Source: Kribbella sindirgiensis (lineage in GTDB: Bacteria; Actinomycetota; Actinomycetes; Propionibacteriales; Kribbellaceae). From it: DNA of 64,000 nucleotides. The stretch covers positions 225,336-289,335 of the forward strand of contig NZ_SJKA01000009.1 in assembly GCF_004331435.1 (NCBI RefSeq), read 5' to 3'. Positions 1 through 8,201 of this stretch are shown here, piece by piece. How positions within the stretch are numbered: the first letter of the stretch is position 1; each line of letters opens with the position of its first letter. The notes beneath the pieces were generated by a model. It saw only the letters and a list, made by a program, of their open reading frames with translations, searched no databases and was not told the origin of the DNA. The position numbers and the translations under genes were made by a program.

Positions 1-155
1 GAGGCGCCCACAGCGCTGAGTCGCGGGCTGAGTCGTGCATCACGCCACGTCCGATAAGTGGGCGGAACGTGTAACACCGAGACCAGCCGGTCCGATGACT
101 GGGTGACTGGGCGGAGCGGTCCGCCCGGCTTCACCCTGCCGCGAAACGGACCCAA

Positions 156-821
156 ATGACCCAGCCGTCCTCCCCGATCCAGCCTGCGCGGCCGCCGCTG
201 CCGTCGGCTGAGTCCTGGCTGGAGGGCATCCCGACGCCGAAGGGCCGGCAGGACGGGTACGCCGTCGCCGCGTTCGCGACGAGTCTGCCCGGGCTGGTAC
301 CGATCGCGGTCGTGCTGGCCGGGGTGGCGCTGCGACGGATCAAGCGCACCGGCGGGCACGGGAAACGGCTCGCGTACGGCGCGCTGGCGGTGTCGCTGTG
401 CTGGGTGATCGCGATCGGTGTCGCCGTCGCCCTCAACCTGGTCGGCGAGCACCGGCGCGGCATCGGCAAGACCGTGTCGATCTCGCAGGTGGAGGTCGGC
501 CGCTGCTTCGACGCGGACCTGGAGGCCTCGACGCTGCGGCTGGTACGGATCGCGGACTGCGCCGTGGCGCACACCGGCGAGGCGTACGCGAAGGTGCAGG
601 CCGCGCTCGTCGGGTTGTCGACCGCGCAGACCGGAACGGTCGCGACCCAGCAGTGCGCGGGTGCGTTCGTGGAGTTCGTGGGGACGCCGTACGAGCGGTC
701 CGAGCTGGACATGTACTACGTCGTACTCGGCGATCGCGCGGTTGCTGACGGCAACGTCCTGTGTCTGGTCGGCATGCCCGGGACCCACCTGACAGGTACG
801 ATGCGCGGATCACAGCGGTAA
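156..821 (+). CDS. DUF4190/septum-formation-like membrane protein
   Basis: A 221-aa protein of unknown exact role. Two hydrophobic segments (about residues 34-58 and 72-96) with the basic link RRIKRTGGHGKR between them match the DUF4190 layout. The extracytoplasmic part (about 106-218) carries four cysteines (117, 135, 167, 203) and resembles the actinobacterial septum-formation domain seen in small secreted or membrane proteins. ATG 156 is used; no strong ribosome-binding site is visible. The next gene encodes a protein of the same architecture, so the two are probably duplicates acting at the cell envelope. The family assignment comes from recognised motifs; a role in septation is only suggested by the family name. 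Confidence 0.75.
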   Translation: MTQPSSPIQPARPPLPSAESWLEGIPTPKGRQDGYAVAAFATSLPGLVPIAVVLAGVALRRIKRTGGHGKRLAYGALAVSLCWVIAIGVAVALNLVGEHRRGIGKTVSISQVEVGRCFDADLEASTLRLVRIADCAVAHTGEAYAKVQAALVGLSTAQTGTVATQQCAGAFVEFVGTPYERSELDMYYVVLGDRAVADGNVLCLVGMPGTHLTGTMRGSQR

Positions 822-849
822 TGCCCGCGGGGGAATCAGTGGGGGTAGC

Positions 850-1782
850 GTGAGTCAGCCACCGTACGGCCCGGAGCCGGAACGACCACAGGACAGGCCA
901 CAAGACCGTCCGCACGATCCGACCCGTGCGTTCCCGACGTACGGCCGCCCGGGACAGCCGGAGGCGCCTCGTGCGCAGGGCGGGACGTCTTGGGCGCCGC
1001 CTGGGCAGTCGCCCTACGCGCAGGCGCCAGGTGGGCAGGCGCCGTACGGACCGGGGTACGGGCCGGGGCAGTATCCGTCGGCGTACGGTCAGGCGCCGGG
1101 GCCGTACGGCTACGGCTATGGGTACGGCGGTTACGGGTACAGCGGCTCGGGTGGGACGAACGGGCTGGCCACCGCGGCGCTGGTGACCGGCCTCGGCGGC
1201 TTCGTCATCGGGTTGTCCGCGCCGGTGGCGATCGGGCTCGGCATCGCCGCGCTGGTACAGATCAACCGCAGCAAGCAAGAAGGCAAAGGGATGGCGATCG
1301 CCGGTCTGGTGATGGGCTCCCTGGTGACGCTCGGCTACACGCTGCTGATCGTGCTTGTGATCGTCCTCGGTTCCTCCGCCGACGACGACTACAGCGCACC
1401 GAGCCCGGGGTCGTCGAACACCGCCCCGACCACGTACGTCGAAGACCTGACCGTCGGCGAATGCTTCGACGAGGCCACCGAAGAGGACGAGGTGATCCGC
1501 CAGCCCTGCACGGACGCCCACGACGCCGAGGTCGTAGCGATCCCCGCGATCCCCGGTACGCCGTACCCCGGCGACAGCGCCATCAACAAGGCGGCCGACC
1601 GCGCCTGTGCTCCTGCCTTCGGCACGTATGTGGGCAAGTCACGTGACCAGTCCGAGCTGTACCTCGACTGGTGGACACCGAGCAAGGAAGCCTGGGACGA
1701 CGGCGACCACCGCGTCCTGTGCGCCGCCTTCGGTCCCGACGACGACAAACTCACCGGCAGCGTGAAGAACAGCCACCGGTAG
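850..1782 (+). CDS. DUF4190/septum-formation protein with Pro/Gly/Tyr-rich N-terminus
   Basis: A 310-aa paralogue of the preceding gene. Residues 1-100 are low complexity, rich in Pro, Gly, Gln and Tyr (PYGPGYGPGQ-type repeats), as in many actinobacterial envelope proteins. Two membrane helices follow (about 107-135 and 148-172, with the INRSKQEGKG link), then an extracytoplasmic septum-formation-like domain with cysteines in the contexts GECFD, RQPCT, RACAPAF and VLCAAF. The GTG start at 850 is preceded by GGGGGT. It lies 28 bp behind its paralogue and probably shares its transcript. The N-terminal tail is probably intracellular and disordered. Function is not known. Confidence 0.8.
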   Translation: MSQPPYGPEPERPQDRPQDRPHDPTRAFPTYGRPGQPEAPRAQGGTSWAPPGQSPYAQAPGGQAPYGPGYGPGQYPSAYGQAPGPYGYGYGYGGYGYSGSGGTNGLATAALVTGLGGFVIGLSAPVAIGLGIAALVQINRSKQEGKGMAIAGLVMGSLVTLGYTLLIVLVIVLGSSADDDYSAPSPGSSNTAPTTYVEDLTVGECFDEATEEDEVIRQPCTDAHDAEVVAIPAIPGTPYPGDSAINKAADRACAPAFGTYVGKSRDQSELYLDWWTPSKEAWDDGDHRVLCAAFGPDDDKLTGSVKNSHR

Positions 1783-1857
1783 GGGCGTGACCCATCGCTC
1801 CGGGGCGGTGAACAGGTTATTTCTGGTGTAGCGCGACCACTTCCTGTGCAACGCCCG

Positions 1858-1863
1858 TACGCT
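1858..1863 (+). promoter_or_regulatory. -10 box TACGCT of a leaderless gene
   Basis: TACGCT lies 6 nt upstream of GTG 1870, the spacing expected if transcription starts at or next to the start codon. There is no Shine-Dalgarno sequence. This argues for GTG 1870 over the in-frame ATG at 1846. Confidence 0.55.
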
Positions 1864-1869
1864 AGCGGC

Positions 1870-2877
1870 GTGGGTATGGTGATGGCGGTGTCGTTCGAGA
1901 GGTATGGGCGGCTTTACTACCTTGACCCGGGGGAGTTTCGGCCTCGGGTGGGGGAGAAGGTGCTGGTGCCTACCGACGACGGGCCTGAGGTTGCGGAGTG
2001 TGTGTGGGCGCCGCAGTACGTGACCGAGGACGTCGGCGGGCTGCCGTTGTGCGCGGGGATCGCGACGGCCACGGATCTGGACCGGGACGAGCAGAATCGG
2101 CAGCGGCGGGCGGATGCGCGGGTGATCGCCAAGCGGACGATCCGGGAGCACGATCTGCCCATGAAGGTGGTCGGGATCGATTTCGTCGACCGGCGGCCGG
2201 ATATCGACCAGTTGGTGATCGTGTACTTCTCGGCGCCGCACCGGGTGGATTTCCGGGAGCTCGTCCGGGATCTGGCGCGGGCGCTGCGGGCGCGGATCGA
2301 GTTGCGGCAGGTCGGTGCTCGCGACGAGGCGCGGCTGCAGGGCGGTATCGGGCCGTGTGGGCGGGATCTGTGCTGTGCGACGTTCCTGAAGGATTTCGAG
2401 CCGGTCAGCGTGCGGATGGCGAAGGACCAGGACCTGCCGCTGAATCCGTTGAAGATCTCCGGCGCATGCGGCCGGCTGATGTGCTGCCTGAAGTACGAGC
2501 ACCCGCTGTACCAGGAGTTCAACGCGAAGGCTCCGGCGCTCGGGACCGCGGTGGAGACCCCCGCGGGTGATGGAGTGGTGGTCGGGCACAACGTGCCGAG
2601 CGACACCGTGGTCGTCCGGCTCGCGGCCTCGGGCCGGCGTTGCGCGTGCAGCAGGGCGGACGTCTGCTCGCCGCGGCAGCAGTACGAGGCCTCTGGTACG
2701 ACGACCCCGGACGCAGCACCCGTCGTACCGGAAGCCAAGGCGCCTGTACCGGAAGCGCCGGCCGCCCCGGAAGCAGCTCCTGCGGAGCCGACGGAGAGCC
2801 GTGAGGAGCGGCGGGCGCGGAAACCACGCCGCCGGCGCCGCTTGCACCATGACGACGAGGGAGAAACCGCGCAGTGA
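1870..2877 (+). CDS. PSP1 domain protein (RicT/YaaT-like)
   Basis: A 335-aa PSP1-family protein related to Bacillus RicT (YaaT), which acts with YlbF/YmcA in RNA processing. A partner complex is not established in actinobacteria. The family core is recognisable: YYLDPG near the start, then GPCGRDLCCATFL and SGACGRLMCCLKYE. These cysteines correspond to those implicated in Fe-S binding in RicT. The last 70 or so residues are a Pro/Glu/Ala-rich tail ending in a very basic stretch (KPRRRRR), possibly for RNA or ribosome contact. GTG 1870 is chosen because of the leaderless promoter. The stop overlaps the next GTG by 4 bp (GTGA), implying translational coupling. Confidence 0.85.
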   Translation: MGMVMAVSFERYGRLYYLDPGEFRPRVGEKVLVPTDDGPEVAECVWAPQYVTEDVGGLPLCAGIATATDLDRDEQNRQRRADARVIAKRTIREHDLPMKVVGIDFVDRRPDIDQLVIVYFSAPHRVDFRELVRDLARALRARIELRQVGARDEARLQGGIGPCGRDLCCATFLKDFEPVSVRMAKDQDLPLNPLKISGACGRLMCCLKYEHPLYQEFNAKAPALGTAVETPAGDGVVVGHNVPSDTVVVRLAASGRRCACSRADVCSPRQQYEASGTTTPDAAPVVPEAKAPVPEAPAAPEAAPAEPTESREERRARKPRRRRRLHHDDEGETAQ

Positions 2878-4412
2878 GATTCCGCAGGTCGACCGTACTG
2901 GTGGCAACTCTGGCGGTGCTCGCGAGCGGATGTGGGGTAGCGAGTCGCGCGCAGGACGCGGACGGCGGTACGGCGCCTGGCGTCGGCAGCAACCCGCCGA
3001 GCGGGCCGGTTGGGCCGATCCCGGCGGGGCTGGAGAAGTTCTACGAGCAGAAGCCGGACTGGGAACGCTGCGGCTCCAACCAGCAGTGCGCGACCATCGA
3101 GGTCCCGCTGGACTACAAGAAGCCGACCGGGCAAACGATTGAGCTGCGCGCCCGGAAGGTGCTCGCCAAGGACCGCGGCGGGCGGATCGGCACGCTGTTC
3201 ATCAACCCGGGCGGCCCCGGCGCCTCCGGGCAGGACTTCGCCGCGCAGGTGCCGATGCTGTTCGGGTCGCCGCTGTTGCGCAAGTTCGACATCATCGGCT
3301 GGGACCCGCGCGGCGTCGGTGAATCCACGCCGGTGAAGTGCCTGGACACCGCGCAGCTGGACGCGATGATCGCCGCCGACGGGACTCCGGACACGCCCGC
3401 CGAGGTCGCCGACGTCGAGAAGCACGCGAAGGCCTTCGCGGCCGCCTGCACGCAGCGGGCCGGCGCGCTCCTCTCGCATGTCAACACCAAGGATGCGGCC
3501 CGCGACATCGACGTACTGCGAGGCATCGTCGGCGACTCCCAGCTCTACTACCTGGGGATGTCGTACGGCACGTACCTCGGTGCGACGTACGCCGAGCTGT
3601 TCCCGAAGAACGTCGGCCGGCTGGTGCTGGACGGCGCCGTCGACCCGGCGATCACGTCTCAGCAGATGGGGATGGCGCAGGCGAAGGGCTTCGACAAGGC
3701 GCTGGACGCGTTCGCGGAGGACTGTGCGCAGCGTTCCTGCAAGCTCGGCGGCAGCAAGAACGAGGTACTGGCCAAGGTCGACAAGCTGATCAAGGACAGC
3801 GACGCGCATCCGCTGCCGGGTGACGGGCAGCGCCAGGTCACGCAGGCCCTGGTCGTCCTCGGCATGGTCTACCCGCTGTATCTGAAGGAGTTCTGGCCGC
3901 GGCTCGAGGACGCCGTCGTCGACGGGCTGGCCGGGAACGGCTCGCGGCTGCTCGCGCTGGCCGACGAGTACACGGACCGCAAGCCGTCCGGGTACTCCGA
4001 CAACGCGAACGAGGCCCAGATCGCGGTCAACTGTTCCGACCGGCCGGATGTCACCTCGATCGCGCAGCTCCAGGCGGAGGTGCCGGAGTACAAGGCCGCG
4101 TCACCGCGGTTCGGCGAGTTCATCGCCTGGTCGTCGGCGTCCTGCATCAACTGGCCGGTGAAGCCGACGGACAAGCCGCACCCGATCAAGGCGGCCGGCT
4201 CGAAGCCGATCATGGTCCTCGGGACGACGCGCGACCCGGCGACGCCGTACGAGTGGGCGGTCGGCCTGGCGCACCAGCTCGAGAACGGCGTCCTCGTCAC
4301 CCGCGACGGCGACGGGCACACGGCGTACCTGTCGGGCAACGCGTGCGTGAAGAACGTCGTCGAGAGCTACCTCGTCCAGGGCAACACCCCGGCCGCCGAC
4401 ATCAAGTGCTAG
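2874..4412 (+). CDS. secreted alpha/beta-hydrolase lipoprotein (tripeptidyl aminopeptidase-like)
   Basis: A 512-aa extracellular peptidase of the Streptomyces Tap/SlpD/SlpE type. The signal peptide ends in the lipobox LASGC (Cys20), so it should be anchored as a lipoprotein. The alpha/beta-hydrolase fold shows the oxyanion motif NPGGPG (111-116), nucleophile elbow GMSYG (Ser230), catalytic Asp454 in TTRDPATP and His482 in GDGHTAY. The C-terminal part is the TAP-like domain. Family members cleave N-terminal tripeptides or hydrophobic peptides. GTG 2874 overlaps the PSP1 stop. Its last 4 bp overlap the convergent gene on the minus strand. Confidence 0.88.
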   Translation: MRFRRSTVLVATLAVLASGCGVASRAQDADGGTAPGVGSNPPSGPVGPIPAGLEKFYEQKPDWERCGSNQQCATIEVPLDYKKPTGQTIELRARKVLAKDRGGRIGTLFINPGGPGASGQDFAAQVPMLFGSPLLRKFDIIGWDPRGVGESTPVKCLDTAQLDAMIAADGTPDTPAEVADVEKHAKAFAAACTQRAGALLSHVNTKDAARDIDVLRGIVGDSQLYYLGMSYGTYLGATYAELFPKNVGRLVLDGAVDPAITSQQMGMAQAKGFDKALDAFAEDCAQRSCKLGGSKNEVLAKVDKLIKDSDAHPLPGDGQRQVTQALVVLGMVYPLYLKEFWPRLEDAVVDGLAGNGSRLLALADEYTDRKPSGYSDNANEAQIAVNCSDRPDVTSIAQLQAEVPEYKAASPRFGEFIAWSSASCINWPVKPTDKPHPIKAAGSKPIMVLGTTRDPATPYEWAVGLAHQLENGVLVTRDGDGHTAYLSGNACVKNVVESYLVQGNTPAADIKC

Positions 4413-5038
4413 TTGGGCCGCGTGTCGCCAGGGTCGACCGGGAGTTTGAGGGTGTCGGTGGCCTGCTGGAGGACGGCGCGGAGGCCGGCCTCGTCCTGCG
4501 GGCGGCCGCCGACGGTGATCTCGACCGCTGACGTCTTGCCGTCGTCGAGCGAGACCCAGCGCGACAGACCCATCCGGGCACCGCGGCTCTTGTCGACGTA
4601 CGTGTAGATCAGCGTGCCGTTGTCGCGGCTGAGCACCTTCAGGTTGGGCTCGTCGATGCTGCGCTCACGGTTCGCGACCAGCTCGTCCGGGCTCTGCTTG
4701 CTGCCCCGGGTGTCGAACCGGATCTGCCAGACGCCGGTCGAGTCGACGAACTTCGGGCGGGTGCCGCTCTGCGCGCTCTTCCACCCGGTCGGGACCTCGG
4801 ACGACACCGGGTCGTCGTCGGTGCCGAAGTTCTGGACGACGTACTGGAGTCCGTCTGCCTGCAGCCCGTCACCGCGGCTGGGGGTGCTGGACGGCGTCGG
4901 ACTCACGATCCCCACCGGCGTGTCGTGGGCGGTGAACGGATTGCCACCGTTCACGGCGACGACTGTGCCGAAAACGGCTACGCCGACGGTCATTCCCGCC
5001 AGCGTCATCAGCAGCGCCTGGTGCCTGGGCGTGAGCAT
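4409..5038 (-). CDS. one-pass membrane or secreted protein, unknown function
   Basis: A 209-aa protein that I do not recognise. A hydrophobic helix at about residues 9-29 (LLMTLAGMTVGVAVFGTVVAV) acts as an anchor or uncleaved signal. A short Ser/Thr/Pro linker (SPTPSSTPS) leads to a globular extracytoplasmic domain (about 60-200) with no cysteines, predicted mixed alpha/beta, of the kind found in actinobacterial envelope proteins. ATG 5038 follows a purine-rich stretch (GGGAGAGAGGGAAG on its strand). It is convergent with the peptidase gene and overlaps it by 4 bp. Confidence 0.65.
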   Translation of the reverse strand: MLTPRHQALLMTLAGMTVGVAVFGTVVAVNGGNPFTAHDTPVGIVSPTPSSTPSRGDGLQADGLQYVVQNFGTDDDPVSSEVPTGWKSAQSGTRPKFVDSTGVWQIRFDTRGSKQSPDELVANRERSIDEPNLKVLSRDNGTLIYTYVDKSRGARMGLSRWVSLDDGKTSAVEITVGGRPQDEAGLRAVLQQATDTLKLPVDPGDTRPN

Positions 5039-5107
5039 CCCGACCTCGCTTCCCTCTCTCCCGCCTGATTATCGCCGACGAGAGGGGCGTCACCGCAAAC
5101 TGCCGCG

Positions 5108-5113
5108 TACGCT
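5108..5113 (+). promoter_or_regulatory. -10 box TACGCT
   Basis: TACGCT lies 8 nt upstream of GTG 5122, without a ribosome-binding site. This is consistent with a leaderless or near-leaderless mRNA. Confidence 0.45.
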
Positions 5114-5121
5114 GGCACGTC

Positions 5122-5466
5122 GTGGAGATGTTCGACCCCGCATTCCGGCAGGCCTTGCAACGCTACGACGACGGTACGGCGGAACGCGCCGACCTGAAAC
5201 TGCTCACCAAGGAACTGTTGCAACGCCTGGTCGCGAAGGCGCCCGGCCATGCGGTGGAGGTGCGGATCCCGCCGTACGGCGCCGTGCAGTGCATCGAGGG
5301 CCCGCGGCACACCCGCGGTACGCCGGGCGCGGTCATCGAGATGCCGCCGGGGCTGTGGATCGACGTTGCGCTCGGCCGCACCACCTGGCCCGACGCCCGG
5401 ATGACAGGCAAACTCCGCGCCAGCGGCGAACGCACCGACCTCTCGGCGCTGCTCCCTCTCACCTGA
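5122..5466 (+). CDS. SCP_3 (bacterial sterol-carrier-like) domain protein
   Basis: A 114-aa protein matching the C-terminal sterol-carrier-like domain (SCP_3) of actinobacterial proteins. The diagnostic stretch is VEVRIPPYGAVQCIEGPRHT, then RGTPGAV, a Trp-containing core (LWIDVALGRTTW) and a terminal ASGERTDLSALLPL. Many relatives carry an N-terminal maleylpyruvate-isomerase-like (DinB) domain, but here the SCP_3 unit stands alone. The ligand is unknown; a small-molecule or lipid-binding role is the family inference. GTG 5122 and the in-frame ATG 5128 are both possible; the -10 position favours GTG. Confidence 0.75.
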   Translation: MEMFDPAFRQALQRYDDGTAERADLKLLTKELLQRLVAKAPGHAVEVRIPPYGAVQCIEGPRHTRGTPGAVIEMPPGLWIDVALGRTTWPDARMTGKLRASGERTDLSALLPLT

Positions 5467-5512
5467 CGGAAACAGGTTCGTCCAGGCCGGTCGGGCCTGT
5501 CACTATGACTCG

Positions 5513-6799
5513 GTGGCAGCAAGTCTGAGCGCGCGGCTGGCCCGGTTGCGCGTCGATCTGACTCCGTGGCGTGGTTCCCGCGATTTCCGCATCCTGCTCG
5601 TCGCGGGGTCGATCTTCTTCCTCGGCGGCATGGTCGGGTACGTCGCCCTGCCGTACCAGCTCTACCAACTCACCGGCTCGAACTTCGCGGTCGGCGCGAT
5701 GGGCCTGGTGACGATCGTCCCGCTGGTCGTGTTCGGCCTGTACGGCGGTGCGCTCGCGGATCACGTCGAACGCCGTACGCTGCTCGTCGCCACCGGCCTC
5801 GCGCAGGTCGTGATCTCCGCGCTGATGGTCGCGAACACGCTGCTCCCGAACCCGCAGGTCTGGCTGATCTACGTCTGCGGCGCACTGAACGCGATCGCGA
5901 CCTCGCTGCAGCGGCCGTCGCGGGAGGCGCTCCTCCCGCGGGTGGTGAAGCACGCGGAGATCCCGGCCGCGGTCGCACTGAGCTCACTGACCTCGCAGAT
6001 CGGGCAACTCGCCGGCCCGGCGCTGGGCGGTGTGCTGGTCGGTTCGGTCGGCGTGACCTGGGCGTTCTCGGTCGAGCTGGCCGGGATCGTCTTCGCGACG
6101 TTGCTCTACACGCGGCTGGGTTCGTACCGCGCCGGCGAGCACTCCACGGCGCCGAGTCTGCGCGCGATCGGCGGCGGCATCGTGTACGCGTTCCGGCGCA
6201 AGGACCTGCTGGCGACGTACCTGGTCGACATGGTCGGGATGTTCCTGGCGATGCCGATCGTGCTGTTCCCGGCGTTCGCGACGGACATCCTGAAGGAACC
6301 GAAGCTGCTCGGCCTGCTGTACAGCGCGGAGGCGATCGGGGCGATGTGCGCCAGCCTGACCAGCGGCTGGGCGAAACACGTCCATCACCAGGGACGGGCG
6401 GTGGTGCTGGCCACGATCGGCTGGGGCGCCGCGGTCGGGATCGCCGGCCTGGCGCCGAACATCTGGTTCGCGATCGTGTTCTTCGCGGTGGCCGGCGCGG
6501 CCGACATGGTGTCCGTGCTGTTCCGCTCGGTGATCTGGAACCAGACGATCCCCGACGAGATGCGCGGCCGGCTGGCCGGGATCGAGATGCTCGGCTACTC
6601 GCTCGGCCCGCTCGGCGGTCAGGCCCGCTCCGGGCTGGTCGCCGACCTCACCACGGTCCGGACCGCGATCGTCAGCGGCGGCGTGCTGTGCGTCGCCGGC
6701 GTGGTCGCGACGTCCGTCTGGCTGCGCGAGTTCTGGCGGTACGACGCCCGTACCGACGAACACGCGGTCCGCGAAAGGGAGCTCCGGGCGGCGGGCTAA
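5513..6799 (+). CDS. MFS transporter (EntS/DHA3-like exporter)
   Basis: A 428-aa major-facilitator protein with about 12 membrane helices. Features of the EntS-like DHA3 group include DFRILLVAGSIFFLGGMVGY in helix 1, the loop 2-3 motif GGALADHVERRTLL, QRPSREALLPRVV after helix 4, and VLFRSVIWNQTIPDEMRGRL in the second half. Relatives export siderophores, macrolides or other small molecules; the substrate here cannot be read from sequence. GTG 5513 lacks a ribosome-binding site, and CACTAT at 5501-5506 may serve as -10 for a leaderless message. It is followed closely by a lipoprotein gene. Confidence 0.85.
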   Translation: MAASLSARLARLRVDLTPWRGSRDFRILLVAGSIFFLGGMVGYVALPYQLYQLTGSNFAVGAMGLVTIVPLVVFGLYGGALADHVERRTLLVATGLAQVVISALMVANTLLPNPQVWLIYVCGALNAIATSLQRPSREALLPRVVKHAEIPAAVALSSLTSQIGQLAGPALGGVLVGSVGVTWAFSVELAGIVFATLLYTRLGSYRAGEHSTAPSLRAIGGGIVYAFRRKDLLATYLVDMVGMFLAMPIVLFPAFATDILKEPKLLGLLYSAEAIGAMCASLTSGWAKHVHHQGRAVVLATIGWGAAVGIAGLAPNIWFAIVFFAVAGAADMVSVLFRSVIWNQTIPDEMRGRLAGIEMLGYSLGPLGGQARSGLVADLTTVRTAIVSGGVLCVAGVVATSVWLREFWRYDARTDEHAVRERELRAAG

Positions 6800-6812
6800 G
6801 GTTCGTGCCATC

Positions 6813-7796
6813 ATGCGTATCCGCCGAGTGACCGCTTCCGCGCTGACCGTCGTACTTCTCGCAGGCTGCAGTGGACCGGCGGACGAGACGTCGCCGAGTG
6901 TGCCGCCGCTGGTGTCGATGAGCACAGCACCGAACTCCGAGACCCCCTCGCCGACTCCTTCCGCGACGCCTTCGGTGGCGCCGTCCGAGACCTCCAAGGT
7001 CGCGGACACCCTGTGCGTGCGGATGAACCCCACCTTGGTGCAGACGACGCTCGGGGTGCCCGTCGCGAACATCCAGCCCAAGGCGCCACCGGCCGAGCTC
7101 GACATCCCGACGTACGACGTCTGTCAGTTCTCGCTCAGCGCCAGCCCCAACGGACCGGTGCTGCGGGTCGGGGTCTCGGTGCTTCCGGCCACGCAGGCGA
7201 CGCTTGCGGCGACCAAGAAGGCGTACCTCGCGAATCCGCGCGATCCTGCGCTGCCCGCCAAGGTCGGCCAGGGCGGATACGGCACGAAGACGTTCATCGT
7301 GTTTCTGCTGGGCGGCAAGCTGTACAAGCTCTCCGGGCCGCAGGCGACGGCCGCGAAGTACGTCGTACTCGCTCAGGAGGTTGTGCGGCAGGCGCCCGGG
7401 TTGCCGGACGCCGATCGGCTGATCACGCGCTCCGAGTGTGACCGCAGTACGGCGGCGGCCGAGAAGGTCCTGGGCGTACCGGCGATGGCCCGGCGCGACG
7501 GTCAGACCCTCGCCGGTGATCTGGTCTGCGGCTGGGTGACCTCGACGAGTGTGATCTCGAGTTCCGCGCGCCGGGAGAAGGACGCCAAGGCGCTGATGGC
7601 CCCGATCCGCAAGGCCGCGACCTCGCAGTCGATCCCGCTCGGCGACGAGGGGTACGTCGACACCGCCACCGGCCGGACGACGATCCGCGTCGGCGACGAC
7701 AAGATCGTCGACCTGGTCCCGCTCCCCGCCCGCAAGCTCAACCCGGACCTGATGACCCAGTTCGCCCTCTCGATCGTCCCGCGCTACACCCGCTGA
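6813..7796 (+). CDS. predicted lipoprotein with two related halves
   Basis: A 327-aa surface lipoprotein of unknown function. The signal peptide ends in the lipobox LLAGC (Cys20), followed by a Ser/Thr/Pro linker up to about residue 62. The mature part appears to be an internal duplication: each half begins with a cysteine-containing segment (DTLCVRMNP and RSECDRST), has a LGVP motif, and a second cysteine (DVCQF and LVCGW). This is reminiscent of DUF3558-type actinobacterial lipoproteins but is not assigned firmly. ATG 6813 lies 13 bp after the MFS stop, so co-transcription is likely. Confidence 0.7.
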   Translation: MRIRRVTASALTVVLLAGCSGPADETSPSVPPLVSMSTAPNSETPSPTPSATPSVAPSETSKVADTLCVRMNPTLVQTTLGVPVANIQPKAPPAELDIPTYDVCQFSLSASPNGPVLRVGVSVLPATQATLAATKKAYLANPRDPALPAKVGQGGYGTKTFIVFLLGGKLYKLSGPQATAAKYVVLAQEVVRQAPGLPDADRLITRSECDRSTAAAEKVLGVPAMARRDGQTLAGDLVCGWVTSTSVISSSARREKDAKALMAPIRKAATSQSIPLGDEGYVDTATGRTTIRVGDDKIVDLVPLPARKLNPDLMTQFALSIVPRYTR

Positions 7797-7815
7797 GCCG
7801 CGCTACCTGCGACTT

Positions 7816-7979
7816 AGTGCCCTGGGCCGGAGGTTCGACGGCGCTTTCGGCGCTCAGGCACGCACCTCGCGGCACTTGCCCAGCGCCCACGATGCTCCGC
7901 ATCGAGGCCACTGACCAAGCACCCCGATGCACGCACCTGACCACCGAAATCTCACGCCGAACCTCCGACCCAGGGCACT
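7816..7979. repeat. 164-bp element bounded by 22-nt near-perfect inverted repeats
   Basis: The left arm (7816-7837, starting AGTGCCCTGGGCCGG) and right arm (7958-7979, ending CCCAGGGCACT) are reverse complements at 21 of 22 positions, separated by 120 bp without an ORF. Inside, GCACGCACCT occurs twice as a direct repeat (about 7858 and 7930). It could be a miniature inverted-repeat element or a long-range hairpin or terminator. No clear target-site duplication is seen. Confidence 0.6.
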
Positions 7980-7999
7980 GATCGCGGGTGTTAAGGTGA

Positions 8000-8168
8000 C
8001 CGCGCCGTGGTGTTCGGGAAGCCGGTGAAGTACCGGCGCGGCCCTCGCCACTGTGATCGGGATGTGCACCTGTCGTACCCGTGAGGGGACCACTGGCCGC
8101 GTGCGGCTGGGAAGGTCAGGCCGGTGGACGCGGTACCCGTCAGCCAGGAGACCGGCCACGGCGTTGAC
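8000..8168 (+). ncRNA. cobalamin riboswitch
   Basis: The conserved core is readable: GGGAAGCCGGTGAAG at 8017-8031, CCGGCGCGGCCCTCGCCACT (8033-8052) followed by GTGA, GGCTGGGAAGG with GTCAGGCC further on, and the B12 box GTCAGCCAGGAGACCGGCC (8139-8157). It precedes a metal-chelate/corrinoid-type ABC importer, so cobalamin (B12) probably represses expression. The boundaries are approximate. Confidence 0.88.
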
Positions 8169-8201
8169 CCGTCCACGAGGTGCTGGAGGCACGGTCCGCC
8201 C

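Noticed and set aside
1..155. Possible gene at the left edge
   Set aside because: No frame with a start, ribosome-binding site or recognisable protein ends here; it is treated as upstream region of the first gene.
1917..3809. 630-codon minus-strand open frame
   Set aside because: It lies opposite the PSP1 and peptidase genes, whose conserved motifs are unmistakable, and its sequence is Arg-rich without known domains.
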